Shown here in pieces: positions 36,255 to 44,813 of a DNA stretch of 64,000 nt. A program made the position numbers and the translations under genes. The notes under the pieces were generated by a model that worked only from the letters and a program-made list of their open reading frames with translations, did not search any database and was not told the origin of the DNA. How positions within the stretch are numbered: the stretch's first letter is position 1; each line of letters starts with the position of its first letter. Source of the DNA: Acetobacter sp. UBA5411 (GTDB lineage: Bacteria; Pseudomonadota; Alphaproteobacteria; Acetobacterales; Acetobacteraceae); assembly GCF_002409645.1 (NCBI RefSeq), contig NZ_DHNR01000019.1:242429-306428 (forward strand), read 5' to 3'.

Positions 36255-36811
36255 TGCGGCTACTCTCCCGCAGAAGCGCTCTGCTGTCCGGACTGGCGCT
36301 GGCGGCCTGCTCACAGACCAGAACCTTTCCTCTGACAACACAGGATCAGCAGGATATCGCGCGTGTGGAGGATTATCTGAATGGTCTGACCACTCTGCAA
36401 AGCTGGTTCGTGCAAACCTGGCCAGACGGAAGCCGAGGCTCAGGTACGCTGAATTATGCGCCTGGACAACTAAGGCTGGATTACAGCAACCCGAAAGGTA
36501 TGACACTTACGGCGGGTGATGGACATCTGGTGCTGGATAACCCCCAGACAGGCGCCGTGACGCGCATGGGGCTTTCGCACACACCGCTTGGACTACTGCT
36601 TGCGCGTCCGATCCATATGCAGGGAGCCGTTACAGTGACAGCCGTGAGGCGTGGACCTGCGACACTTCAGGTTTCCATAGCCAAAACAGGTAGGCTGTCA
36701 GATGGTCTGCTGACACTACGGTTCAGGGATGAGGGTGTAAAACTGGTATTGTCAGGACTGGTTATTGTGGATGACCGGCAACATGTGATTACACTGGATT
36801 TCTCTGAATAA
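36251..36811 (+). CDS. LolA-like outer-membrane lipoprotein carrier, itself a lipoprotein
   Basis: 186 aa. The signal ends in a lipobox LALAAC (Cys20), so this copy is predicted to be lipid-anchored, unlike classical soluble LolA. The fold signature is seen in DLSARVEDYLNGLTTLQSWFVQ-like (residues about 36-56), GTLNYAPGQLRLDYSNPKG and LVLDNPQTGAVTRMGLSHTPLGLLL. LolA carries lipoproteins from LolCDE to LolB across the periplasm; many alphaproteobacterial LolA-like proteins are less studied. It starts inside the bolA stop. Confidence 0.78.
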   Translation: MMRLLSRRSALLSGLALAACSQTRTFPLTTQDQQDIARVEDYLNGLTTLQSWFVQTWPDGSRGSGTLNYAPGQLRLDYSNPKGMTLTAGDGHLVLDNPQTGAVTRMGLSHTPLGLLLARPIHMQGAVTVTAVRRGPATLQVSIAKTGRLSDGLLTLRFRDEGVKLVLSGLVIVDDRQHVITLDFSE

Positions 36812-36897
36812 TATTTGAAAAAAGACGTCTCACATTAATGCGCTGTTGATAATTAAATTTATATTTTGACAAGGAGTTTGTTATACGGAATTCAGTC

Positions 36898-38316
36898 TTG
36901 TTAAGAAAAATTCTTTTTCGACAGTTTCTTTCAAATCAGGCCGGTGGCGTCATTATTTTTGCTGTATTCGGCTCTCTGGTTATCATGACCGCAATAGCTG
37001 CTGCGGTCGACTATTCCCAAATGGTCGCCACAAAAACAAAGCTTCAGAATTTTTCGGATTCTGCTGCTTTGTCTGCGACCAAAATCGCCAGTAATTATAT
37101 GTTCAGTCACATGGGTGACAGTAATGCACAAGCGGCTGCCCAGCAGATTGCTGAGACAACAGCCATACAGTCTGTTACCCAGAATGCTCAGATTGCCGGT
37201 ATTTCACCTGTTCCCACCGTTACGGTCCAGTATACGTCGACATCTTCCATTTCAGGGACGGTCTCTGTTTCTCTTTCTTATACATCTAATATGTTTATTG
37301 CAAATCTTTTGAAATATTCAGGATATCCAATAACAGTGAAATCGACTGCGACCATGGATGAGGGAGAAACTTATTTTCAGATCATTTTTATAGTGGATAT
37401 TTCAAATTCCATGGCTATCGGAGGTGATCCTACGGCTATTTCCACTCTGGAAGATGGAAGCAGCCAATGCGTGTTCGCCTGTCATGATCCAAATGGTTAC
37501 GGGATGTCTACGGAGGCCTGCTACGCTTCCGGCACACGCAAATCATCTTCAAGGACGTGGCCTTGCGATATGCGCACATATGCCAAGCAGCAGGGAATAA
37601 ATCTCAAAATAGATTATGTTAATCAGGCTCTTGAAGAATTTATGGAAAGCATGTCAGAATATTCTTCGAATTACCCAGATAAAATTTCGATTTCAATCAA
37701 TACGATTGGTACAAATTTCAATCAAATCCTTAGCTCAACTACGGATATGACTGCGGCAATAAATGCAGCATCTTCCATTGATGTTGAAAATGCTACACAA
37801 TGGTCGAACTCAAGCAATAATGGAATTTCTCCTTATGATTATAAAGACTATAATTATGGTTATACAAATACATCAGATTACTTGAATAAATCTTTATCTC
37901 TAATAGAAAATATTGGGGATGGAACATCACCCACAGAAAGAAAAACGTATGTTATTTTTCTTTCTGATGGAGCGCAGGATGTGTGGGATGGGGATACCGA
38001 TGAATCTAATGATCCAGATACGAGACATCGTATTGTAAGTGTTGATTATAGTGACGCGTGTCAAAGTATAAAGCAAAGTGGCATAAAATTATTTTCTGTC
38101 TGGGCAACGTATTATTCAATTAATGATTATATGATAAATCCACTTTTGGGGACAGGATCTGGCTCCATGCAGGGAGCTATGCAAGCCTGTGCCTCTGACG
38201 CAGATGATTTTTTCGAGGCTGATGACGGCCCGGCCATTCAAAGTGCTATTACGTCTATATTCAGTTCTATCATGAGTGATGTCTCGTTGCGATTGATAGG
38301 CAATAATCAGAATTAA
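36898..38316 (+). CDS. TadG-like pilus-assembly protein with VWA domain
   Basis: 472 aa. N-terminal TadE/G-like transmembrane pilin region (FGSLVIMTAIAAAVDYSQMVATKTKLQNFSDSAALSATK, in pieces across residues 25-65), then a von Willebrand A domain from about residue 160 with MIDAS DISNSM and YVIFLSDGAQDVWDGD. Several Cys residues (CVFACHD, CYASG, WPCDMR) look structural. The start is TTG with AAGGAG 21 nt upstream, so the true start is uncertain. The region is much richer in A+T than its neighbours. No other tad gene is near. Confidence 0.75.
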   Translation: MLRKILFRQFLSNQAGGVIIFAVFGSLVIMTAIAAAVDYSQMVATKTKLQNFSDSAALSATKIASNYMFSHMGDSNAQAAAQQIAETTAIQSVTQNAQIAGISPVPTVTVQYTSTSSISGTVSVSLSYTSNMFIANLLKYSGYPITVKSTATMDEGETYFQIIFIVDISNSMAIGGDPTAISTLEDGSSQCVFACHDPNGYGMSTEACYASGTRKSSSRTWPCDMRTYAKQQGINLKIDYVNQALEEFMESMSEYSSNYPDKISISINTIGTNFNQILSSTTDMTAAINAASSIDVENATQWSNSSNNGISPYDYKDYNYGYTNTSDYLNKSLSLIENIGDGTSPTERKTYVIFLSDGAQDVWDGDTDESNDPDTRHRIVSVDYSDACQSIKQSGIKLFSVWATYYSINDYMINPLLGTGSGSMQGAMQACASDADDFFEADDGPAIQSAITSIFSSIMSDVSLRLIGNNQN

Positions 38317-38365
38317 GCTTTTTGTGGTTGCCCTTTACCCTTCAAATGTGGTGAAGGACGGCTTT

Positions 38366-38842
38366 CTAGTCGCCTAAGTCTTTTTCTTTTTTCTCTCGTT
38401 CAGCATTTACACTGAGTTTCTGGTAAATGCCTAATGCAACCACCATACATGTGGCCACGACCAACAGTACTGCCGGATAGAGAATGTCTTGAGGCTGCTC
38501 ACCACTTCTTTCAAAAACTCCAACAAGACCTTCAATAAATACTGCAATAATGATTGTCGTCATGAATTTTGTAAGGCTATCTCTCGCTTCAGATAGGGAC
38601 TGTTTTCCTTTGGGACGCAAGACCTCTTCTTCAATGAAATATTTAGCAACATCAAAAACAGCTATAGAAATTACAACGTAGCTGATTGCACGAACAATCT
38701 CCGTTCGTCCATCATTAAACGACAATATGAAAGCCGATATTAAACCAATCCCTCCAGAGAATATCAGGAGAGACGCGAGTATAATTAAAATTATACTCGC
38801 AAATAAAAAGACAATTCTTGATGTGTTTTTGATTAGATTAAT
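38366..38842 (-). CDS. Small membrane protein with apparent ATT start
   Basis: If the only canonical start (TTG 38725) is used, the protein is 119 aa. The open frame continues upstream and encodes a clean extra membrane helix (RIVFLFASIILIILASLLIF) down to ATT at 38842-38840, preceded by AAGGA with 8-9 nt spacing; no ATG, GTG or TTG lies in that part. The 158-aa version would have about four membrane helices and a charged tail (AEREKKEKDLGD). Homologues are sometimes annotated as general glycosylation pathway proteins; function unknown. AT-rich like its neighbour. Confidence 0.6.
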   Translation of the reverse strand: MNLIKNTSRIVFLFASIILIILASLLIFSGGIGLISAFILSFNDGRTEIVRAISYVVISIAVFDVAKYFIEEEVLRPKGKQSLSEARDSLTKFMTTIIIAVFIEGLVGVFERSGEQPQDILYPAVLLVVATCMVVALGIYQKLSVNAEREKKEKDLGD

Positions 38843-39112
38843 GGCGTTATTCCTTTTTTGACGAGCCGTATTAGCTAGGGAAAGAGTGTTCAGGCTTAGT
38901 CTGGCAGATTATCTGAAATACATTTCCCCTGTATTCAGAGGAAAGAGAAACCTGTCTGGGTGATGCTTCGAAGGATGACATCACCCCGGATCAAATTTTG
39001 AAAACAGAATTATGCGACCAAAAGGGGATAAGGCAAAAATTCATAAAGCAGGCGCAACAACTCACGGTTACCACAAACTATATGCACGCCAAAGAACGTC
39101 GAATATAAGAAT

Positions 39113-39189
39113 TGGCGCGCCCTAATGGATTCGAACCATTGACCCACAGCTTAGAAGGCTGTTGCTCTATCCAACTGAGCTAAGGGCGC
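39113..39189 (-). tRNA. tRNA-Arg (UCU)
   Basis: Cloverleaf on the minus strand: acceptor GCGCCCT pairs with AGGGCGC, D-arm TAGCTCAGTTGGATAGAGC, anticodon loop CTTCTAA giving TCT, T-arm with GGTTCGAAT. The CCA end is encoded (39113-39115). Confidence 0.95.
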
Positions 39190-39264
39190 GCAGAACCGCT
39201 CTTGAAGACCGGCAGGCGTTTTATCCGTTGTTCCAACAGAAAAAACAAGAGCCGTTGAAAAACT

Positions 39265-39570
39265 TCAGTGCGTCCAGTTCTGGATGCGGTTCATCGCGAA
39301 GTTATCAGCATACACCTTCGGGACACGAATGCGCTCTACCGTCGACTCAACCTCGTAAGGAATGGCGTGGTGGCGGGCATAAGCTTCAGCCTGCTCACGA
39401 CTCTCAAACTTCAGTCGAACCTGAGATTTTGTGTCGCTGCTTCCGGTCCATCCCATGAGGGGAGTGGGACGATGCGGTGCGGATTGACCGTATTCGAAAA
39501 TCCAGTTCCGGGCACCATAAAGGCCCGACTGTCCTGCACTCTTGGGCTGTTTGTAAATTCTTGCTGTCAT
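39265..39570 (-). CDS. NADH dehydrogenase accessory subunit, NDUFS4-like (ETC complex I)
   Basis: 101 aa from MTARIYKQPKSAGQSG at 39570; a longer frame runs into tRNA-Pro and is rejected. The ETC complex I conserved region is seen in MTARIYKQPKSAGQSG, WIFEYGQ and KFESREQAEAYARHHAIPYEV...YADNFAMNR. This small subunit stabilises complex I in alphaproteobacteria and mitochondria. It is framed by tRNA-Pro and tRNA-Arg on the same strand, away from nuo genes. Confidence 0.9.
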   Translation of the reverse strand: MTARIYKQPKSAGQSGLYGARNWIFEYGQSAPHRPTPLMGWTGSSDTKSQVRLKFESREQAEAYARHHAIPYEVESTVERIRVPKVYADNFAMNRIQNWTH

Positions 39571-39613
39571 CACTCGCCACTCCGTTGCTTTCAACGAGAC
39601 CGTGTCGAAAAAG

Positions 39614-39690
39614 TGGTCGGGGCGCCCGGACTCGAACCGGGGGCCTCCTGTACCCAAAACAGGCGCGCTACCAGGCTGCGCCACGCCCCG
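39614..39690 (-). tRNA. tRNA-Pro (UGG)
   Basis: Minus-strand cloverleaf: acceptor CGGGGCG / CGCCCCG, D-arm GGCGCAGCCTGGTAGCGC, anticodon loop TTTGGGT giving TGG, T-arm CCCGGTTCGAGTCCGGG. Discriminator A and encoded CCA at 39614-39616. Confidence 0.96.
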
Positions 39691-39705
39691 AACCTGCGGC
39701 GGAAC

Positions 39706-40626
39706 CTAGGTGCACAGAGAGGTTCTGGCAAGCCCTAATCGGCTCAAAGCATTACGCAAATTATCGTCAGACTGGGAAAGGGCAGTCTCAGCAGCTTTTT
39801 TCTCAGCACCCAGTGCTATCAGAACGGCTGATTTTACATGGCCTTCTGTCTGCTCAAGCGCGATTCGGGCGCTTTCCTCGGTGCAATTCGTAAGATTGAT
39901 GACCATGCGGACAGCCCGTTCACGCAGCTTGGCGTTGCGGCTGCGCATATCGACCATCCGCGCCTTATAAACGCGTCCCAGTCCGGTCATGAGGGAAGTG
40001 GACAGCAAATTGAGAACGATTTTCTGAGCCGTGCCTGCCTTCATGCGTGTCGAACCAGCAATCGGCTCGGCTCCCGTGCCAACGAAAATGGCATACTCGG
40101 CAGCAAGCAGAAGAGCCGTCTCTGGCACGTTAGCGATCCCCACAGTCAGTGCGCCTGCACTCCGGGCCGCCTTGATGCAGGCGATGGTGTAGGGCGTCCT
40201 CCCACTGGCTGCGATCCCGACCACAACATCATTGGGAGTCAGTGCGAGCGCTTCAACTTCGGCACTGCCCGCCGCCGTATCATCTTCTGCGTTCTCAACG
40301 GCATTGAGCAGGGCCTTGCTGCCTCCTGCAATCAGCAGACACATCCGCTCAGGAGGCCAGTTGTAAGTCGGCTCAAGTTCCGCACCATCCTGCGCGGCAA
40401 GTCGACCTGAACTTCCCGCGCCAGCATAGACCAGACGACCGCCTGCTTTCAGACGAGGCAGGGCGGCTTCAACGGCTTCTGTCAAAGCGGGCAGGGCGGA
40501 TGACACAACTGCTGCTGCTGCAAGCTGGGATTGCCACAGGGCCGTTAATTGTGTGGCGACAGGCCATGTGTCGTAATCCAGAAAAGCCGGGTCGGCGCTT
40601 TCAGTCGCGGGCAGGGAAGAGGGCAT
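39706..40626 (-). CDS. murQ: N-acetylmuramic acid 6-phosphate etherase
   Basis: 306 aa. Cleaves the lactyl ether of MurNAc-6-P to GlcNAc-6-P and D-lactate in cell-wall recycling. SIS-type sugar-isomerase fold with GRLVYAGAGSSGRLAAQDGAELEPTYNW, VVGIAASGRTPYTIACIKAA and the etherase signature EPIAGSTRMKAGTAQKIVLNLLST. Seven nt upstream of it on the same strand lies gpt. The C-terminal helical (CUE-like) part ends RLGLARTSLCT. Lone copy; no murP or anmK is next to it. Confidence 0.94.
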   Translation of the reverse strand: MPSSLPATESADPAFLDYDTWPVATQLTALWQSQLAAAAVVSSALPALTEAVEAALPRLKAGGRLVYAGAGSSGRLAAQDGAELEPTYNWPPERMCLLIAGGSKALLNAVENAEDDTAAGSAEVEALALTPNDVVVGIAASGRTPYTIACIKAARSAGALTVGIANVPETALLLAAEYAIFVGTGAEPIAGSTRMKAGTAQKIVLNLLSTSLMTGLGRVYKARMVDMRSRNAKLRERAVRMVINLTNCTEESARIALEQTEGHVKSAVLIALGAEKKAAETALSQSDDNLRNALSRLGLARTSLCT

Positions 40627-40632
40627 GAGAAC

Positions 40633-41115
40633 TCAGTTTCCGTTCGTCGCTTTTTTGGCGAGAGGCGCGATGAACAGCGGAGCCGTATCCCACGGAAAGA
40701 GCACCCATGTGTCCTGCGGTACTTCCATGACGAACAGATCGGTCAGAGGCTTGCCCGTAGGCTTGGCGTAAAGGCAGGCGAACAGCGCTTTTGGCAGACG
40801 TTCGCGGACGACACGCGCGGTGATGCCGGAATCGACAAGATCATCCACCACAAGGAAGCCTTCGCCATCTCCGGCAGCCTGTGGATCCTTGATTATTTGT
40901 GGTGAGCCTTTTGATTCTTCATCATAGGTCACAACAGAAATTGACTCGATCAGACGGCAGTCAAGTTCACGGGCGAGGATGGCGGCCGGGATCAGACCGC
41001 CTCGGGTAATGGCGACAATGCCTTTGAACGGCCCCTTGGACATGAGGGTTTCCGCCAGAGTGCGGGCGTCGCGGTGAAGCTGGTCCCAGGTCACTGTTGC
41101 ATAAGTCGTCGCCAT
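40633..41115 (-). CDS. gpt: Xanthine-guanine phosphoribosyltransferase
   Basis: 160 aa. Salvages xanthine and guanine to XMP and GMP with PRPP. The PRPP-binding motif reads FLVVDDLVDSGITARVVRE; the N-terminal IVAITRGGLIPAAILAREL and the C-terminal WVLFPWDTAP (base-binding Trp) match E. coli Gpt. The start MATTYATVTWDQLHRDARTLAETL fits the family. It overlaps no gene but lies 6 nt from murQ, so the two are probably co-transcribed. Confidence 0.93.
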   Translation of the reverse strand: MATTYATVTWDQLHRDARTLAETLMSKGPFKGIVAITRGGLIPAAILARELDCRLIESISVVTYDEESKGSPQIIKDPQAAGDGEGFLVVDDLVDSGITARVVRERLPKALFACLYAKPTGKPLTDLFVMEVPQDTWVLFPWDTAPLFIAPLAKKATNGN

Positions 41116-41267
41116 CGCACCGCGTCTCCAATTATCTCAGTCTCTGCACCGCTAGCTCGATAAAGGCTTATGGCGGCGTAACGAGTGTATTGCCTCCCGC
41201 ACACTGTCTTGGCAACGTGACGAGCGGGATGGTGTCAGCAGAATAATCACCTGCTAGAGACATCTGC

Positions 41268-42521
41268 ATGTCAGCGTCCGAAACATCCGTTCCTTCTTCT
41301 CCCGATCCTGCTCTGCTGCGGCAACCGGGACTGATCAGCTGTCTGGTTGGTCGTAACCTCTCTGCATTCTCCTCACAGGTGCAGGCGGTCGCGGTGGCGT
41401 GGCAAATCTACTCCCTGACGCACAGTTCTGCCTCGCTGGGATTTGTCGGGTTGGCCCAGTTTCTTCCCATGATGCTGCTGACACTCCCTGCCGGGCATGT
41501 GGCGGATCAGTTCAACCGTCGCCGTATCGTGATGACCTGTCAGGTGGTGGAAGCGCTCGCGGCATTCGGTATGGCGATTGCTTCATGGCAACATCTTATC
41601 GGACCGTGGGCGCTCTACCTGTTGGTCGCGCTCTTCGGAGCCTGTCGCGCCTTTGAGATGCCCGCTCAGCAGACGTTTCTTCCCGCCATAGTCCCGGCAT
41701 CGCTGTTTCCACGGGCGGCAGCCTTGTCATCCTCCCTGTTTCAGGTGGCCTGCATCGCCGGACCGTCTCTCGGTGGTGTGCTGTATGGTTTTGGCGCAGA
41801 CACCTGTTACGCGCTGTGTTGTCTTGGTTTTGCTGCATCGGCTTTGGCGACAGCGTCGATCAGAATGAGTTTTCCGGAGCGGCGACGTCAGCCCATCACG
41901 TTGGAATCCGTGATGGGCGGCATCGCCTTCCTGCGCAGGCAGCATCCCATGCTGGGCGCGATCTCGCTCGATTTGTTCGCTGTGCTGCTTGGCGGCGCGA
42001 CGGCGCTTCTGCCGGTTTATGCCGAAGACATCCTGCACGCTGGTCCCATCGCGCTTGGTCTGCTCAGGGCCGGTCCCGCCATGGGAGCCGTTCTGATGGC
42101 GGTCATCATGACGCGCTGGCCCATCCGAGGAAGCGCGGGAAAGATCATGTTTCTGTCGGTGGCCATATTCGGGCTTGCGACAATCGTTTTCGGCGTGTCC
42201 CGCTCCATCCCGCTCTCCATTCTGGCGCTTATGGTTCTGGGTGCTGCGGATGTGATCAGCGTGATGGTCCGGGGTGCGCTGATTCAGCTTGGTACACCTG
42301 ATGAAATGCGTGGGCGTGTCTCTGCCGTGAACATGCTGTTCATTGGCTCCTCCAACCAGCTTGGTGAGTTCGAGAGCGGCATGCTCGCGGCCTGTGTCGG
42401 AGCGGTGCCTGCTGTGGTGATCGGCGGCGTCGGCACGCTGATTGTGACAGGGCTCTGGATGCGTCTTTTTCCGGGACTGCGTGAACTGGATCGGCTCGAT
42501 GACATCAAGCCAGCAGCCTGA
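41268..42521 (+). CDS. MFS transporter, EntS-like exporter family
   Basis: 417 aa, about 12 membrane segments. The N-terminal half carries GRNLSAFSSQVQAVAVAWQIYSLTHS and FLPMMLLTLPAGHVADQFNRRRIVM (MFS loop 2-3 motif); the second half has GAADVISVMVRGALIQLGTPDEMRGRV. This pattern belongs to the EntS/multidrug exporter group. The substrate is unknown and no siderophore gene is close. Its 3' end overlaps the Nudix gene start. Confidence 0.83.
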   Translation: MSASETSVPSSPDPALLRQPGLISCLVGRNLSAFSSQVQAVAVAWQIYSLTHSSASLGFVGLAQFLPMMLLTLPAGHVADQFNRRRIVMTCQVVEALAAFGMAIASWQHLIGPWALYLLVALFGACRAFEMPAQQTFLPAIVPASLFPRAAALSSSLFQVACIAGPSLGGVLYGFGADTCYALCCLGFAASALATASIRMSFPERRRQPITLESVMGGIAFLRRQHPMLGAISLDLFAVLLGGATALLPVYAEDILHAGPIALGLLRAGPAMGAVLMAVIMTRWPIRGSAGKIMFLSVAIFGLATIVFGVSRSIPLSILALMVLGAADVISVMVRGALIQLGTPDEMRGRVSAVNMLFIGSSNQLGEFESGMLAACVGAVPAVVIGGVGTLIVTGLWMRLFPGLRELDRLDDIKPAA

Positions 42522-42957
42522 ACCGCGAGGCGCGGTTATTGCCGTTTGCCGTAATCCCATCGACGGGCGCTTTCTTCTGGTCCGACGCGCCAATCCTCCC
42601 GATGCTGGGCTGTGGGGATTCCCGGGCGGCCGTATCGAACCCGGAGAGGATCTTCTGACGGCAGCCGGGCGTGAGCTTGCAGAAGAAACTGGTATCGACG
42701 CCCAAGGTGCCAGTGTGCTGACAGCTTTTGATTCGATCCATCGGGACGGGAACGGCTTTCTGCTGTTTCACTATGTCATTGTCGCGGTTCGGTGCGATCT
42801 GAGACATCCACGGGACACGCGGGAACCTGTCGCTGCGGACGATGCGCTTGATGCGGGATGGTTCAGTCTGGACGCAATCCGCGAGTTGGGTGCTCAGGCC
42901 AGCACCGGTGTCCTCGCATTGGCGCAGCGAGCCGAGGAGGCTGCCGGGAGTTGCTGA
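42499..42957 (+). CDS. Nudix hydrolase
   Basis: 152 aa from ATG 42499 (MTSSQQPEPRGAVIAV), overlapping the MFS stop by 23 nt. Complete Nudix box GGRIEPGEDLLTAAGRELAEETGI. The flanking LLVRRANPPDAGLWGFPGG is typical of ADP-ribose pyrophosphatase or MutT/NUDT-like proteins acting on nucleoside diphosphate derivatives. Substrate is not decided. It precedes the polysaccharide ABC exporter by 37 nt. Confidence 0.87.
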   Translation: MTSSQQPEPRGAVIAVCRNPIDGRFLLVRRANPPDAGLWGFPGGRIEPGEDLLTAAGRELAEETGIDAQGASVLTAFDSIHRDGNGFLLFHYVIVAVRCDLRHPRDTREPVAADDALDAGWFSLDAIRELGAQASTGVLALAQRAEEAAGSC

Positions 42958-42994
42958 CCTTGCGCTTCTCTGCGGGGTTGTCTATCGCGCAGGC

Positions 42995-43936
42995 ATGAAC
43001 AGCACAGAACGGCCGGACGACGAGAGGGAGCCTCCCGTGACGTCAGAACCGACAGGGGGCGCAGAGCCCATAACGGACGAGCCCCATGTTGCAGCAGAGC
43101 TTGCGGCGCGTGGCGAGGTGCCGGTCATGGATCTGCAGCCCGAGCGTGGAGCGGCCTACATCGCTCACGCGCTGAATGATCTGTTCGGTAGCTTCCGTCT
43201 ATTCCGCCTCGGCTGGACGCTGGGCTGGCTCGATATAAAAATGCGTTACCGCGGCTCTCTGCTGGGGCCGTTCTGGGTCACTTTCTCCACGATCATTCTG
43301 GTTGCGGCGATGGGGGTGCTTTACGCCACGCTGCTGCACACGGATCTCAAGGCCTACCTGCCATTCCTGTGCTTTTCCCTCGTGCTGTGGGCCTATCTGA
43401 GTGGCATTGTGACGGACGGATGCAGTGTGTTCACCAGCACGGTCAATTTGATCCATTCGATCAGGATGCCTTTCACAGTGCATGTCATGCGGGTGATGGT
43501 CAGGAATCTTCTGACTTTTCTGCATAGTGTCGGCGTCATTGTGGTGCTCTTTGTCTTCTTTGGCATCATGCCGACACTTAACTGGTCACTGCCTGCTGGT
43601 GTCTTCCTGTGGTTTGCTGATCTTTACGCCCTCACTCTGCTGCTGGGCGTGCTGGGCGCCCGCTTCCGGGACATGCCGCCAATTGCTGCCAACATCATGC
43701 AGATCCTGTTTTTTGTGACGCCAATCCTCTGGAAGCCCGATCTTATTTATATGGGGCGGCAATATATGCTGCTCGACCCCTGTTATCCTCTGATCGAGAT
43801 CGTGCGTGGGCCATTTATGGGATTACCAGTCAGGCCATCCATCTGGCTGGCGGCTGTGGTCTACAGCGTGGTCCTGTGGGGCGTTTCCTTTCTGCTGTTC
43901 GCCCGCCTCCGCGGTCGTCTGGCTTACTGGGTGTAA
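42995..43936 (+). CDS. ABC-2 type polysaccharide export permease (Wzm-like)
   Basis: 313 aa from ATG 42995; an earlier open frame overlaps the Nudix gene and is ignored. A polar N-terminal region of about 55 residues precedes the permease domain, which has six helices: ...LGWLDIKMRYRGSLLGPFWV..., LLTFLHSVGVIVVLFVFFGI, ILFFVTPILWKPDLI. This is the O-antigen/capsule exporter family (Wzm/KpsM-like). Its ATPase partner follows after 6 nt. No glycosyltransferase cluster is adjacent. Confidence 0.88.
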   Translation: MNSTERPDDEREPPVTSEPTGGAEPITDEPHVAAELAARGEVPVMDLQPERGAAYIAHALNDLFGSFRLFRLGWTLGWLDIKMRYRGSLLGPFWVTFSTIILVAAMGVLYATLLHTDLKAYLPFLCFSLVLWAYLSGIVTDGCSVFTSTVNLIHSIRMPFTVHVMRVMVRNLLTFLHSVGVIVVLFVFFGIMPTLNWSLPAGVFLWFADLYALTLLLGVLGARFRDMPPIAANIMQILFFVTPILWKPDLIYMGRQYMLLDPCYPLIEIVRGPFMGLPVRPSIWLAAVVYSVVLWGVSFLLFARLRGRLAYWV

Positions 43937-43942
43937 GGCGAT

Positions 43943-44704
43943 ATGGCCGGAATCGACGTCACAAACCTGTCCATCTCCTTTCCGCTCTATCATGGCGATG
44001 CACGCAGTCTGAAAAAGACCATGAAGAGCACTCTGAATGGGAAAACGGCTTCCAGTCGCTTCGCCCGTGATGATCGCAACCGGATCATGGTGCAGGCCCT
44101 GAGCGACATCAATTTCTCCCTGAAACCCGGTGAGCGCCTTGGACTGATCGGACGGAACGGGGCGGGCAAGACAACGCTGCTTCGGGCACTCAGCGGTATT
44201 TATGAGCCGGTCGAAGGGCGCGTGCTTGTCCGGGGGCGGGTAGGGACGCTGCTGGACACATCTCTTGGCATGGACCTCGAATTGTCTGGGCGGGAGAATA
44301 TTCGTCTGAGGGGGCTGTTTTTCGGATTGTCCAATGAGGCCATCCGGGAGGTCGAGCAGGATGTGGAATCCTTCGCCGATCTGGGGGCTTTCATGGACCT
44401 TCCGCTGAAGACCTACAGTTCGGGCATGAGTCTGCGTCTGGCGTTCGGATTGGCGACGGCGATCATGCCAGAAATCCTGATCATGGATGAATGGTTCATG
44501 GCAGGAGACGCCACGTTCATACAGCGTGCGGAAGGTCGGATCGCAGGATTGGTTGAGGGGGCGGAGATTCTGGTGATTTCCAGCCACATGCCGTCCATTG
44601 TCGAGAAATGGTGCACGCGCGTGCTCTGGATGGAGCAGGGCAAAATTGTGATGGATGGTAGCCCTGCGGATGTGCTGCCAGTCTATCTGGATGCCGGAAG
44701 TTAA
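43943..44704 (+). CDS. ABC transporter ATP-binding protein (Wzt-like)
   Basis: 253 aa ATPase partner of the permease. Walker A GLIGRNGAGKTTLLRALSG, signature YSSGMSLRLAFGLATAIMP, Walker B ILIMDEWFMAGD (second residue after D is Glu-Trp, conserved in this subfamily) and the switch His in SSHMPS. No C-terminal carbohydrate-binding domain follows, unlike O9a-type Wzt; it thus resembles KpsT-like or lipid-linked glycan exporters. A hairpin follows at 44767-44804. Confidence 0.9.
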   Translation: MAGIDVTNLSISFPLYHGDARSLKKTMKSTLNGKTASSRFARDDRNRIMVQALSDINFSLKPGERLGLIGRNGAGKTTLLRALSGIYEPVEGRVLVRGRVGTLLDTSLGMDLELSGRENIRLRGLFFGLSNEAIREVEQDVESFADLGAFMDLPLKTYSSGMSLRLAFGLATAIMPEILIMDEWFMAGDATFIQRAEGRIAGLVEGAEILVISSHMPSIVEKWCTRVLWMEQGKIVMDGSPADVLPVYLDAGS

Positions 44705-44766
44705 AATCGGCACACCCGTTCAGTGGCGCTACCTTTATGCTCGTCTGACTTTGACGTGTGACGGCA

Positions 44767-44804
44767 TTCGGGCAACCGTTTGCTGAAAGCACAGGTTGCC
44801 CGAA
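44767..44804. terminator. Stem-loop between the exporter and purK
   Basis: Perfect 11-bp inverted repeat (TTCGGGCAACC / GGTTGCCCGAA) with a 16-nt loop that can itself pair (TGCT / AGCA). It separates convergent genes. No T-run is evident. Confidence 0.5.
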
Positions 44805-44813
44805 GTAGAAAAA

